Assembly: GCF_030463565.1 (NCBI RefSeq) | Contig: NC_134675.1 | Location: 18,559,862-18,623,861, forward strand | Reading direction: 5' to 3' | DNA length: 64,000 nt | Origin: Pelecanus crispus | Lineage: Eukaryota; Chordata; Aves; Pelecaniformes; Pelecanidae | In this document: positions 37,216 through 50,096 of the stretch, in pieces | Position numbering within the stretch: position 1 is the stretch's first letter | Layout of the letters: each line of letters opens with the position of its first letter | The notes under the pieces: model-generated | What the model was told of the DNA's origin: nothing | The model's input: the letters and a program-made list of their open reading frames with translations, nothing else | The model's database searches: none | Made by a program: the position numbers and the translations under genes

Positions 37216-38095
37216 AAGCCATGTTAAACCAAGTTAAAACAAAAACTAAACCAAGTTAACCAACTAAACCAAGTTAAAACAAAGCTATGGGCAGCTCAAG
37301 AAAAGTTCAGACAGAGCAGGCCTGACAAACTTCAGTCCTGAGGCCTTGCAAACTCAACACAAAACTATCAATGGAAATACAGTATTACAGGACTACAGGG
37401 CAACGCTTTATAGATAAAGATTTATGACTAATTAGTATTAGGAACTGCAAACAGAAAGCCTGAATCATGGACGCACTCAACATTTTATGTTCCTGCTCAC
37501 AACTTGTCTGCCAGATTTACTTTAACCAGTGTGAAAGCAGCCGCTGAAACATTAGATTCTGTTTCTTATTTACAAATAAACCCAAGCATTTTCACATTTC
37601 TAATCATCTTTTTCAGATGGAGAAATATGCTATAGTTTGCTATCACCAGGCTATTGCAAAAGCAATTGGAACTGGCTCATACTGAAGGCTCTCCATTAAA
37701 TTAATTGACACTGACATTAAGAAATAATGTGCATATCCTGAAAAACAGCTTCTGCACACACTGGTAGGATTTATTTTTATTTTTTTAAACTCCCCAGATA
37801 AGCAATTGCAACTGTTCCCCAAAATCAGATTCTTTTCTAGACAAAACTAGAAACTATACACAATGATGGATCTCACACACAAAAAAAGAAAAGAACATGC
37901 CAAAGATAGAAAGGGAAAAAATCTTGAGCTAGAACTCCACAGTGCAGACACTATGTCAAAGGTGACTCAAAATACCCTATTAAGCACTTCATTCAGAACT
38001 CTGCTCTCAAATTCAATGGGAACAGCATCAGACTGCAGATTTACTTCAGCTTCTTAGTGAATGATTTTCTAATATTTCATAAAACTAATGTAATG
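37216..38095. other. Unassigned, apparently unique sequence
   Basis: AT-rich, with three 'aaaccaagttaa' repeats at 37225-37280. No coding or repeat match recognised; no APBA1 exon found here. Confidence 0.45.
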
Positions 38096-38873
38096 GAGGT
38101 CCCAGTTGACTGGAGGGTAGCAAATGTGATGCCCATCTACAAGAAGGGACGGAAGGAGGATCCGGGGAACTACAGGCCTGTCAGTCTGACCTCGGTGCCA
38201 GGGAAGGTTATGGAGCAGCTCATCTTGAGTGCCATCACGTGGCATGTACAGGACAACCAGGTGATCAGGCCCAGTCAGCATGGGTCTATGAAAGGCACGG
38301 CCTGCTTGACTAACCTGATCTCCTTCTATGACAAGGTGACCCGCTTAGTGGATGAGGGAAAGGCTGTGGACGTTGTCTACCTGGACTTCAGTAAAGCCTT
38401 TGACACCGTTTCCCACAGCATTCTCCTGGAGAAGCTGGCTGCTCATGGCTTTGACGGGTGTACTCTTCGCTGGGTAAAACACTGGCTGGGTGGCCGGGCC
38501 CAAAGAGTTGTGGTGAATGGAGTTAAATCCAGTTGGCGACCGGTCACAAGCGGTGTTCCCCAGGGCTCAGTATTGGGGCCATATCTGTTTAATATCTTTA
38601 GCAATGATCTGGATGAGGGGATCAAGTCCACCCTTGGTAAGTTTGCAGACGACACCAAGTTGGGCAGGAGTGTTGATCTGCTTGAGGGTAGAAAGGCTCT
38701 ACAGAGGGACCTGGACAGGCTGGACTGATGGGCCGAGGCCAACTGTATGAGGTTCAACAAGGCCAAGTGCCGGGTCCTGCACTTGAGTCACAACAACCCC
38801 ATGCAACGCTACAGGCTTGGGGAAGAGTGGCTGGAAAGCTGCCCAGCGGAAAAAGGACCTGGGGGTGTTGGCT
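38096..38873 (+). pseudogene. CR1 reverse-transcriptase fragment, plus strand
   Basis: An open frame from '[17 protein letters not shown]' through '[14 protein letters not shown]', '[11 protein letters not shown]' and 'KFADDTKLG' to 'LDRLD', then TGA at 38726-38728 where relatives have an Arg codon, consistent with CGA to TGA decay. The rest continues to 38873 in the same element. Both ends are truncated. Confidence 0.88.
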
Positions 38874-38875
38874 GT

Positions 38876-39050
38876 CTCTAATCACCTCCCTGTCTTCCAT
38901 ATGTTTTGACAGAATTTCCAGGAGGATTTGTTCCATGATCTTACCAGGCATGGAGGTGAGGCTGATTGGTTGGTAGTTCCCAGGGTCGTCCTTATTAGCT
39001 TTTCTTATAATTGGGTGCGATATTCCCTTTTCTCCAGTCACTAGAACAGC
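38876..39050 (-). mobile_element. Inverted CR1 fragment
   Basis: Minus strand reads '[25 protein letters not shown]', like CR1-a. It abuts the plus-strand CR1 at 38873, forming an inverted junction. Confidence 0.75.
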
Positions 39051-39164
39051 TCACAGGGAGTAATGCAGCAGTGAGTGAAAGCTATGGAGCATCCAGTAAC
39101 TTTAGGAGCAGAGCAGCCAAGAGCAAGCTATAGGCATAGGAGAGAGCCATATAGACTAGGCGGA

Positions 39165-39985
39165 GTGGGCTGGAAGCCCACTGAACTTCATTCATGAGAT
39201 TCAACAAGGACCAATGACAAGTCCTGCACCTAGGGAGGAAGAAACCCTGGCAACAAAACAGGCTGGGGACTGACTTGCTGGAGAGCAGCTCTGCTGAAAA
39301 GGCCCTGGGGGGGGTCTTGGCAGACAGCAATGCTGAACATGAGCCAGCAGTGTGCCCTGGCAGCAAAGGCGGCCAACAGCATCCTGGGTTGGATTAGAAG
39401 GAGCATAAGCAGTAAATTGCAGGAAATTATTCTTCCTCTCTACTCAACACTCATTAGACCACCTCTAGACTACCACGTCCAGTTTTGGGCCCCTCCCCCC
39501 CGCCCCCCCCAATACAAGGAAGGCATTGACAAACTGGAGTGAGTTCAGCAGAAGGCCATCAAGATGGTCAGGGGGCTGGAGCACTTGCCCTATGAGGAGA
39601 GGCTGAGGGAACGGGGCTTGTTCAGCCTGGAGAAGAGAAGGCTTCAGGGACATCTAACAGTAGCCTTCCAATATGTATCAGGAGATCAAGAAGACGGAGC
39701 CAGGCTCCTCACAGTGTTTCATGGTGGGAGTATGACAGCTAACGGGCATACATTGCAACAAGAAAGGTTCAGACTGGATACAAGGAAAAACTTTTTCATC
39801 ATGAGGACTGTCAAGCATTGGAACAGGCTGCCCAGAGAGATTATATAGTCTGTCCCTGAAGATTTTCAATATCTGACTAAAAACCCCATGTGACCTGGTC
39901 TGACCTCATAGCTGATTGCTTTGAACAGGAGGTTGGACTAGAGACCCTCTGAGGTCCCTTCCAACCTGAATGATTCTGTGATCGT
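39165..39985 (+). mobile_element. CR1 3' fragment, plus strand (relative of CR1-c)
   Basis: Reverse-transcriptase C-terminal region and 3' end ('gaggtcccttccaacctgaatgattctgtgat'). A central tract of about 410 bases is nearly identical, inverted, to 27798-28205, while both flanks are clearly more diverged. Runs of C near 39487-39510 break the frame. Confidence 0.85.
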
Positions 39986-40125
39986 GGACTGGTTCCAGTC
40001 ACATTAAGGGCTGGATCTGCTCAATGGGCCAGTTGTTCCACCCTTTCCATACTTTATCCAACAGTAACTTCAAACACGGTTGTGAGAATTTTAAACGAAA
40101 GCATGGGCGAGAAGGAAGAGTAGGA

Positions 40126-40755
40126 AATACCATAGCATCATAGCATAGCTGAGGTGGGACAGCACCTCTAGAGATTGTCTAGTTGAACCCCCCCTGCTCA
40201 AGCAGGGTCCACTAGAACAGGTTGCCCAGGACTGTGTCCAGTTGTGGTTTGAATATCTCCAAGGATGGAGACTCCAAAACCTCTCTGGGCAATCTGTTCT
40301 GGTATTCAACCACAGCCTCACAGTAAAAAAGTGTGTTCTTAGGTTTAAGTGGAATTTTCTGTTTCCGTTTGTGCCCATTGCCTCTTACCCTGTCACTGGG
40401 CACCACTGAAAAGAGCCTGGCTCCATCTTCTTTACACCCTCCCATCAGCTATTTATACATATTGATAAGATCCCTCATGATCTTTCTCTTCTCTAGGATG
40501 ACCAGTCCTAGCTCTCTTAGCCTCTCCACATATGTCAGATGTTCCAGTCCCTGAATCATCTTTGTGGCTCTGCAATGGACTCTCTCCAGTATGTCTATGT
40601 CTCTCTTGTACTGGGGAGACCAGAACTGGACACAGGACTCCAGGTGTGGCCTCGCCAGTACTGAGAGGAAGGATCACCTCCCTTGACCTGCTGTCAACAC
40701 TCCTCCTAACGCAGCCCAAGATACTTTTGCCTTCTTTTAAAGGCCTTCTCATTAT
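40126..40755 (-). mobile_element. CR1 3' fragment, minus strand
   Basis: An older CR1, with its 3' end at 'catagcatcatagcatagctgaggtggg' and its 5' break near 40755. It is the last repeat before the APBA1 exon island. Confidence 0.85.
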
Positions 40756-41180
40756 CTTTTAAAATGCTGTTGTGTGTTTTCTAGAAGGTGTTTTTATTTT
40801 TTACTGATGGCTTGACTTTGTGCCAGAAGTGAAAACTAGCACAGGCTAGAGCTCAAGTTCTCCCTCTGGAGCCTCAATTTCAAGTAATGCAATGGGTATA
40901 CCTTTATGTTAGCAGTAGTTAGCTGTGAAAGGAAGGCTTTACTTGTGTTTCTTAAGTGTAGTTACTTGTTCAGCTGGGTTCACTGCATGGATGACTATGT
41001 TGACGTTCTGTTTTGCTTTTTTAATTATTACTTTAGGTTCATTTTTTTAAAAAATTATTGCAGTTCCTTTACTTGTAGGCATAAACCATTTTGTAGCATG
41101 TTTATAACAGAGAAAGTGTCAGTGAATGAAACCATTGGAATGATTGATGTTCTTCTTTTCTTCTTTGGGAATTACTACAG
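40756..41180 (+). other. APBA1: APBA1 intronic sequence
   Basis: Repeat-free sequence up to the acceptor (attactacag, ending 41180). The PTB-domain exon expected upstream is not seen here or elsewhere to the left. Confidence 0.55.
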
Positions 41181-41360
41181 GCACAGCTGATTGCACAGTC
41201 TATAGGTCAAGCATTTAGCATGGCCTACCAGGAATTTCTGAGGGCAAATGGAATCAATCCAGAAGACCTAAGCCAGAAGGAATATAGTGACTTGCTCAAT
41301 ACCCAGGACATGTACAATGATGACCTGATTCATTTTTCCAAATCTGAAAACTGCAAAGAT
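41181..41360 (+). CDS. APBA1: APBA1 exon: end of PTB domain and linker to PDZ1
   Basis: Sixty codons, starting [19 protein letters not shown] and ending [10 protein letters not shown]. This is the C-terminal helix of the PTB domain plus the acidic linker of the X11/Mint family, and '[13 protein letters not shown]' matches APBA1 better than APBA2. APBA1 is a neuronal adaptor that binds APP through PTB and Munc18 and CASK through its N-terminus. AG acceptor at 41179-41180, GT donor at 41361-41362. The frame is intact. No exon for the rest of PTB or the large N-terminal region lies between here and PGGT1B. Confidence 0.95.
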
Positions 41361-42134
41361 GTATGTCTCTGCTTTTTTTCCATAACACCATTAAGCTCAT
41401 GTATCCTGAATTCAGACCTATACTGGCAACAATTAGAAAGCTATTAGTGCTTCCAATAAATAACCTCACTGAGGTAATTTCTATCCTTCCCAGTAGGTTT
41501 ATCCTGTGGGCAATTCTGTTTTAAGAGCAAGCAGTGAACCCTAAATTTATCAATAGTTGAATGATTTACTGTCTCTGTGGGTTCTTTTTATCAAACAATT
41601 TTCACATTTGAGACATTACATGTCAGTGAAGTGAATATACAGTAGACAGTATAAAATTTTTGGAGGCACTGAGGTTGATAAGAGTGGTTGACCCCAGGTT
41701 TTAAAAGGTTATATATTTGCTGCTGGTTTTATTAATAAAGATGAAGTAGTGTAACACTGCAACACACAGGTAATTGTTTCCGAAAACACAGTCACAAGTA
41801 CTTTAAATCCCTCCCTGACTTAGTTCTGTCCACCGAAGTCCATCATGCCAGGGTTTCTTCTATAGAAGCTCCCTCCAGCCATATGAACAGATGAGTTCTA
41901 TTTGGGGGGGATTTTGAATTAAACAAAATCTCTAGTTATAATGTTATTTGATGGTTGAAGGCATTTAAACTGTGTTAAACTATATAGCCTGTTGTGTTTT
42001 GCCTTTGAATAAGAAAGGCATTTTGCGAATGAGAAGCCTGTGTTTGTTTATATGGAAATGTATGGGGGGTGGGTTCATCAGTTCCATAGATAAGAAAAAA
42101 GCTTTTGTTTGAAACTCTCTTTCTTATGATTCAG

Positions 42135-42347
42135 GTTTACATTGAAAAGCAAAAGGGAGAAATTCTAGGTGTAGTGATTGTGGAATCTGGCTGGGGATCC
42201 ATTTTGCCTACAGTTATCATAGCCAACATGATGCATGGAGGACCAGCAGCGAAGTCTGGGAAACTAAATATAGGGGACCAGATCATGTCAATTAATGGGA
42301 CCAGTTTGGTTGGCTTACCACTCTCAACATGCCAGAGCATTATAAAG
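42135..42347 (+). CDS. APBA1: APBA1 exon: PDZ1 domain
   Basis: Seventy-one codons from [17 protein letters not shown] to LSTCQSIIK. It carries most of PDZ1, with '[18 protein letters not shown]', '[17 protein letters not shown]' and conserved 'GILG'-type loop features. Flanked by AG (42133-42134) and GT (42348-42349); the phase is 0 at both ends and joins in frame to its neighbours. No disabling change. PDZ1 of this family is where the protein's own C-terminus can dock. Confidence 0.95.
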
Positions 42348-45310
42348 GTACAGAGAATATTCCTGGATACTACATGTTTTAAAACCTTTCTTGGAGTAGT
42401 GGGAGAGCAAAAAAGTATAGAACTATTTGTTGTTTGTTAACTTTGATCTTGTGCATTTTATAGCAGTTTCCTTTTGATGACCTTAAAGTAGAGGGCAAAT
42501 TCTGTTTTACCTATTTTCTGAGCCCTGAGAAGGGAGCTATGCATTTAGCTGCTTAGACCAGGGCACGGTGCAGGAATTCAGGCCCCAAGGGAATATTTGG
42601 ATCCAAAAGGAAGATGTCTGTTACTATCTGGAGGCACCTAAACTTCATAGGACAGTCTGAGACATCGGTGTCTAAAACCTGCATTGGTGCAATTTTAACC
42701 ATTTAAATGATTCCTGTGTTCTAGTTTCTAGAGAACTGAGTAATTTTTTAAAAAGCTTGGTTTTTTAAAACATATTTTAACATTTTTCTAAACTTTGAAT
42801 TTAAAAGAAAAATTAAGCCTATTTATTTTCTGTAGAAACAACTTGAGTGTATTGGAAAGTATAATGTTTCTTTGAACTTGGCTAAATGGTGGGGTTTTTT
42901 AATTGGAAGAACTTTCTTTTAATTGACATGAGAGCATGTAAACGCACAAGGCAGGTGAGTCAACTGGAAATTAAGAGCCTCTGGGGTAGATGCAACATAC
43001 AAGAGAATGAGTATTTAAACATCAAAGTTTCAGGAGGGGGAAAGATGCAGCCTTTGAGAATGTTGGAAAGTCAGCTAAATTGTCTTCTGGGTTACCTATT
43101 GAAATAGTCAATCACCACAGAACTGCTGCACAGTGTAGCATGTAGACATGCAATGTAATGCTATATAGGACTATAGAAATCCTTCCATGTCCCTGCTGGG
43201 TAGTAGTGTTCTGCAGTAAAAAAAAATCTTTGTTTAGTAATTCACAAAATAAATATGTCTCTGTTGCCCATGGATTCCTTTCTTAATGCTTGAACTAAAG
43301 AATTCTCTATAAAGATCTGATATTCTGGTTTCTGAAAATATAAACACTGTGCACTGACAAGTAATAGATATTTAAGTCTCTGAGACCAACCATTCTGGAT
43401 TCAGTGAATTCAAATGATATCTTGTGAATGCAGTATATTAAAACCTTGGTAACAGCGCTCTTTTTTTTCCTGAAGCAGAAAAAACCCTTAAGTATCTCTG
43501 TGCCAACTTCAGTGGAACAAAGCTCACCACCCTTCATGTTATCAGCTTTGCCATACTTGTTTTCTATCCCATATCAGTTTTATTTCTAAAAATGATGTAT
43601 GCTTTTCTCATACAGATGGACTTTTGCTATGATGCGTTAAGAATCTTCTGTACTTTCTCAAAATGAAAACAATCAAAAAGTTAGCTTTGCTGTCTCCTGC
43701 CTTTAGAGGCCTTTCTACTCCTTTTTCATGGATACATGAGGCTGTTGCCAGAGGAACTACTAGCCATTTATCTTTCTGTTAAGAAGGTAGTCGATGCATT
43801 TGCAGGTCTTTATAGCCATGCATCTATAACTGTTTATGTAACATTTTTGGATAACACAAATGAACCCCCAAATGAAACATCAGTCACCCAAGTATATATT
43901 TCAATGTTACAGAAATATCCTAAGGTTGTAAACTTTTTTAGTATGCTATAAGGACTCCTATGAAAAGATAAGCATTTTATATAGATGAGGAGAATATCTT
44001 GCAAGTACTTCACATAAGGTTATTTTTAAATTAGAGATGTAAGCCTTGCTGCTAATTGACTATAAACCATTTAGAAACTGACAGATCTAGGAAGAAACTT
44101 TCCATATGTGATGGTTATTCCCTAACTGTATTATGCTACTTATGTCTTTTTCAGAAGCATCTGGTGCTAACTACTATCAGAAACAGATTCAGGGACTGTG
44201 CAACTGTCATGTCCAGGCAGTTAGAAGCATTGCCTTTTCATCCCAGCAGAATGTCAGTCTCGAGTCAGTACCAAGTCTAGAGTTAGGCTCAACAAAATCA
44301 GCAGCAGTAAACTGCATGTAGAGACATCAGTATATTACCTTAGCTGTTATAGGAGTTATTTTTCTGAATGAAATCCTAATCTTGTTGAAGTCAGTGGCCG
44401 GCAACCCATTGTTTTCAATGGGACCCATATTTTACTTTGTGCATATGAAAGAAATTCAAAAACAGGCATTGGAATTGATAAATGTTAACATGATTGAAGC
44501 TTGAAGCTACCGTACTCTCTACATAGCATCTTTCCCATATGGGTTCTGTTTATTAAAGGCTAAATGTGTGTAAATGCAACATTTAAGAGTAATGTGTGTT
44601 CAGTTCTATATGTTGTATAGAAAAAAGTAATCTGACATTGGAGTTTGATTTATCTACAAGAAACAGCTCTGTACGCTTGAATATGTGTAATGGTCAGACT
44701 CTACAATTATCTCCCCTTTTATGTTTGGGTTTCCCTTCTTCATTTAGTTGTTCTGGTAGCAAAGATTTAATGGTTAATGTGATAAATCCAGTTTAGAAGG
44801 GAGGGGTAACGTAAATGTGAGTATTGCTATTGCATAGTATACAAGGACTTGATGTTTGCATTACAGAATTGAATACAACTACACCAGAAAAGCCACTTCT
44901 TTGTAACTATCTATCTTAGCTGCACATTTTAAATTTCATTTCCCAGCCAGAATGTTTGGCAGTTTTCTGGTCAACTGCATAGTCCTGCTTTTTATTTCCT
45001 TTGCTTCCTTTAGAACAATAATTTGTGTTCTCAAATGAAGAAATTGCCAACAGAAAGCTAGATTTCTTAAAACAACCACATGAGCTTCTTGACAAGAAGA
45101 GATTTATACTGCATCATTCAATTCACTGAGCATTCTGTTGCTTGTGTCTGGTATTCAGGAATCCTGTTTCATAATGATACATTCAAACAACTGCTTATTC
45201 AGGGCTATTCCCATGTTAACATTCTAAGTATTGTTTTTCCTAGTGCTCATGTTAAATTGTTTCACCCCATCTTTGTCAGCATTTTTCATGGTGATGGTTA
45301 TTTTTTGCAG
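42348..45310 (+). other. APBA1: APBA1 intron between PDZ1 exons
   Basis: Three kilobases of AT-rich sequence without a recognisable CR1 or LTR; open frames in it look like chance. Confidence 0.6.
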
Positions 45311-45430
45311 GGTTTGAAAAACCAAGCCCAAGTTAAACTGAATGTAGTTAGATGTCCTCCGGTAACCACAGTCTTGATCAGGAGACCTGACCTCAGATAC
45401 CAGTTAGGCTTCAGTGTACAGAATGGGATT
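45311..45430 (+). CDS. APBA1: APBA1 exon: PDZ1-PDZ2 junction
   Basis: Forty codons, [17 protein letters not shown] through [12 protein letters not shown]. It ends PDZ1 and starts PDZ2, including the carboxylate-binding 'QLGFSV' loop. 'IRRPDLRYQ' is APBA1-like. AG acceptor 45309-45310, GT donor 45431-45432, frame intact. Confidence 0.95.
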
Positions 45431-46032
45431 GTAAGTAGCTTCCAGACCTTCTGGTGATGCTTTTACATATGTTAAAGCTTACATATGTAATGAATTGTAT
45501 TTTTTCCCTCACTGCAGCAGGGGCTCAGTACACATTTTAAGTCTAAAAGCTGAACTGGTCAAAGTTCAAAAGTAGGAAAATAAACTTTATTTCATAGCTT
45601 TAGCATCAATCAGAGGAGTTAAAAGGCTGGTTTAGGTTAAAGAAACAAAAGTGTATCGAGAAGGCTGCTTTCAGTCTGTATCATTTCTGTCTCTGACCAA
45701 ACCATTGTATATGGTCTCAAAAGAAATAGTCTGTCTCAATGCAAGGCTTATGCAATTTGAGCTTTTTGCAAACTATGGTTCTTCATACACTCTTAAATTT
45801 TCAAACCATGAAGTAACAAGTATAATATGGATAGCTTTTGGTGGATGGTTTCTTTTGCTTTTTGAAGAGAATGTGTAGTACTCAATTGCTAATAAATGTT
45901 ACTTTGAATCAGTGATCCACTACATTTTAGACTTTGTTGCAAACACATGTATTTAAATATTGAATTATCGTTTGTGGTCAAAAGCCTCTGTTCCATATCA
46001 AAACTGTGATAATTTTGTCCTCTCCCTTCCAG

Positions 46033-46173
46033 ATCTGTAGCCTTATGAGAGGAGGCATAGCAGAGCGAGGAGGAGTGCGAGTTGGCCATCGTATCATTGA
46101 AATCAATGGGCAGAGTGTTGTAGCAACACCTCATGAGAAAATTGTTCACATTCTCTCAAATGCTGTTGGTGAG
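46033..46173 (+). CDS. APBA1: APBA1 exon: PDZ2 core
   Basis: Forty-seven codons, [18 protein letters not shown] through HILSNAVGE. Encodes the body of PDZ2 ('[21 protein letters not shown]'). AG acceptor 46031-46032, GT donor 46174-46175, frame intact and essentially unchanged from other vertebrates. Confidence 0.95.
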
Positions 46174-46534
46174 GTAGGAGCAAGCAGTGTGCCTAGACAG
46201 CATTGCATATTTCATCATCATTGCCTCTTTTGGGTTGTTAGTGTTCAAACATAAATACTAGAAGTGAGAGTGAGAACCACCAAGGTTTTTCTTATTATTG
46301 AAGTGTCCACAACTTCAGATAAAATTGAGATGGTTGGTAGATACTCAACACCTTAGAGAATCCTTTTTCCCCAGACCTTAGTATGGATATGAAAATTCTC
46401 AGGCTTTCCTTTTCCCTTCTGTCCTATGTTATCTCAGCTAGTTTCTTCCCTAGTGCTCCCTGGGTTATGGACACTCATGTTTTTGGTAGCATGCCTAATA
46501 GGAGCATTGATTAACATGTCTTATTATCTTCTAG

Positions 46535-46606
46535 ATTCATATGAAGACCATGCCAGCTGCTATGTACAGACTGTTGACTGCGCAAGAGCAACCAGTTTAT
46601 ATCTAA
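46535..46606 (+). CDS. APBA1: APBA1 last coding exon: C-terminal tail
   Basis: Twenty-three codons, IHMKTMPAAMYRLL then TAQEQPVYI, and TAA at 46604-46606. The PVYI tail is the conserved autoinhibitory end that folds back on PDZ1 and identifies APBA1 (APBA2 ends differently). AG acceptor at 46533-46534. The intact tail contrasts with the frameshifted PGGT1B. Confidence 0.96.
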   Translation: MHMKTMPAAMYRLLTAQEQPVYI

Positions 46607-49600
46607 GGCTGACACCTCACCTTCACAACATGCATGAAGGATAGTTTTCCTCATTACTGCTTCTGTTTCTAGTGCTGCATTTGTGTCTGCAGATACATTT
46701 CTCTCTCTCACCAACATTTGCTGTGTATAGAGGGGGAAGGAAAATATAACCATGAGACTTTTTGGTTGCATCTCTATACAAGTAAAGCTTTATGCAACTC
46801 CACACACAGAGTAAATAGCAGCAGCAGCAGTGTCCATGGTAAGATTCACAAAAAAGAAGACTTAGATGCCTATGAAGAATGAGTAACTGATGCTGTCATA
46901 AAACCCATTGTTCAAATGCACACCCTTTAATTTCTGTTCTTCAGGATAGTAGAACCCCAAAAGGTGCTCTGTGAGTTGGTACAGACAATGCAATTTTGAC
47001 ATGTTTCAGCAAATAATTCAGGAGATATGATTTTTTTGCAGTTGGGTCCACCAGGTTTCTAATTTTTAAAATACTTGTTTTTCAAATGCAATGTGTCTTG
47101 TATATGCCCATTTCAGAGGTTAAATGAGGGGGGGAGGGGAGTGATCTCTAAATATCCAACAAGAGTAATATTGAGGGGCTCTGCTGAGAAGCTATACATT
47201 CTAAGCTCTTAATTACAGATTTGGTGCACACAACTGTGTGCTTGTGTATAGTGACATTTTTGAATTGTGCTTGATATTTATGAAGCTTGAAAATAATAGG
47301 TCTGCACACTGTTCTAATAATTTTGTTACACTGAGCCAGTTAAAAGTATTTTTTGTTGAAAGACATCTAGTTTTTATTGACATTTTTCTTTAGACATAAA
47401 TGGGAGAAGTAAAGGTAAGGTGGGAATAAAAGTATTTATTTATTTTGTTATATAAGTTAATTTGTGATTTGTTTTTCCATATGACACAGATGATGTGTGA
47501 GTACTATATGGATTTGTATGAAGAAGAAATGTAGAGATGTATGAAATGCAGGATTTAACTGTTCTATAACTTATATCAGGGACAAAGGGGGAAAACAGTA
47601 AAAGAATAAAGCAGCTGATGGGTCTTTTTCCTCAAGAAGAAAACATTCCATTTTGTGTAGCTACATTCTGTCTGTGCTGCATACTGCTGTTTACACTGAA
47701 TTTGAACCATATATTTAGACCAGGCTGATGCCTTGAATTTTCTGAAAGCAACAGTTTCTGCCATGTCTTATTGTGATATAAAGGCTCAGTGTGATTAAAA
47801 ACAAGGCCAGAACACATATGGAAAAAAAAAAAAAAAAATCCCATCCTTTTTGCTTGAAAATGGTGTGATGCTTATAGCCATTAGTTTCTCAATTACTGTG
47901 GAATGGACTGTGCAGTGCATTGTGTTTGGAGACTAGTAATGATACCTGGACTTTATTCCAGAGATTTCATGGATGTGTGTGTACACATGCACACTTCTGT
48001 TGATGAGAGCCATGAAAACTCTGGTTTTATCTGAGCACTTGGTTTCCATCTGTGGTCAGAGGTTTATTGTTGCCTTTCAGAAACCAGACATACATGGGCT
48101 GAACAGAGAGAGAGAAAAAAAATAAGCTTTATATTTCAATGGGCAGTAAGGGAGATAATGGAACAGAGCATAAGCTATAAGTAAGTGAATACATTTTAGT
48201 TTGAAAGTAGTGTACAATGACTTGATTTACTGCAGTTCTTGTTGTTGCATAAATTAATCTCAATCTCTGGAATAGCACATTTTGCAAGCAAATGGTATTA
48301 GTATTCCAGGTTAGTATTTACCTCTGCTATCAGACTGATGTAAATAGATTGTGAATGACTTGTGATTAGAGATTTTAATTGTAGACATCTGGCTTATGGA
48401 GATCATTTGAAATTTTTCATATCTTCTTATAAATATAGTAATCTATCTAAATATGATATATAACCATATACTATTTAGTAGGTTATGTACAGTGCAGCCT
48501 TTCCATAAGTTGCCTGAGAAAACTCAACAGTCTTGAAGACAGTTATCACACTTCTGATTCCTGCTGTGTTTTACACCCTCAACTTCACTTGTTTTTGTGG
48601 TTCTGTCCAACTCATGTTGAGGGGTCTTCCTATTGACTTCAGTGGGAGATGAAGAAAACCTAAGCACACAAAAAATTGAATCATTGAAAACAAGGCTGTT
48701 TTCTTGCAATCAAGCTTATACCTAGTTATAAGCACCTGAGTACCTAACCCGTTGACTTCATGGTGAACAGATGCTTAAAGCTAAGCATGTGAATGCTTGC
48801 AGGATTGGAGCCTAGTGAAGAATCTTCATTGTTCCAATTAATTGTAATATGTATAAGATTTCTACACTGGGAAGTTTCCAGTGTGCACTCCTGATAAGTC
48901 TTGTAAACAATCCCACCATTTTGGTTTGCAAAAGTAAAGATAGTTGCAAGAAAAATGAGCTCAAAAGGAAGAATTGGCAATTTACTACGGTAGTGCAGTA
49001 GTTGATTAGATGTGTGAATTCTCCATGGATTCAAAAGAATAAACTGCCACTTTTTACATTCCTTCTTCTGTAAAAGGTCTGAAAAGTTTTTTTCCCTGTT
49101 CACTATTTCATATATTCTTATTAATGCTTTGATGTTTACATTAAGGATGAAACATCCTTTTTATTTTTATTAGCAAGTTTCCCCACTTGTTTTGAATCTT
49201 GTTTTGATTTGAGATTTGGTTGGAATTTCCAGATTTGTTCTGTTTTGTGTGGTTTTTCCTTAATTTTCTAAATTAAATAAGTTTCTGAAGATGGCAATGT
49301 GCATGAGATCTCTTGTACATATTTTGTGCAGTGCCTAGACTCTCTTGCATTATTGTTCTGTGAAAAGGTTGAATAGGAATTATTATAAAGTCTTGGGAAA
49401 AATATAGTATTGCATTTGTAACAATATTGTTCTTTGTAAACACTGAACTTGGTGATCTCTCTCTTTATATATACCTATATATATAAATGAGCCTAGAATG
49501 TGAGCCTGCACATCTGAATGTAATTCCTCTGATGTTTTTTGTCACAGGTCTTTGACCCTTTCTCTGTAATGGGGCTGCAATGGTTTCATTTGGGGGGGGA

Positions 49601-49730
49601 GTTTGGGTTGAGGGGGAGTTGCCATCTATTTTGTTGTGATATATTTACTGTGCTACATTCCTTTATTTAGCAGAGCACTAATGTCTATAAGAATTGCAAC
49701 AATAAAATACAGAACAAAAATACCTCAGAC
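46607..49730 (+). other. APBA1: APBA1 3' UTR (inferred)
   Basis: About 3.1 kb of AT-rich, repeat-poor sequence after the stop, ending near the AATAAA at 49701-49706. It contains ATTTA-type elements and short runs of A (47821-47838). The length is in the range I would expect for this neuronal gene, but the end is inferred only from the signal. Confidence 0.55.
49701..49706 (+). terminator. APBA1: Candidate APBA1 polyadenylation signal
   Basis: AATAAA in 'gcaacaataaaatacag'. Other AATAAA motifs occur earlier, for example near 47427, so shorter 3' ends are possible. Confidence 0.45.
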
Positions 49731-50096
49731 AAGGCTGAGAGTTTGCTGATAATAATTTAGGAAGTGGCTTGCCAAAACTGAATGAATGTATGCTAAGAAG
49801 ATGTCCAAATTTCTCTTCTGCCACTTAGATTGCAGTAATGTATATGGGCATATGCAGAATCAAACACATAATATAAACTATGTATTTAAAACAGCATTGG
49901 TTTAGGGTAATAAATGATACAACTGCTCCTAAATTATATCAATTACTTAGCTAAGGTTGTATCCCTGCTTTCATTTTTAATTCTTGCCATATGTGGATCT
50001 TTCCATAAATATGTTCACTATTTAAATATGCAATGCATATGACAGAAATGTTATTTCACTGTCTAACTTGAAATATGTTTTTCACTTAGAAAACAG

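Noticed and set aside
47821..47838. Poly-A run as the tail of a retroposed gene
   Set aside because: No target duplications or coding similarity beside it; it lies inside the inferred APBA1 3' UTR.
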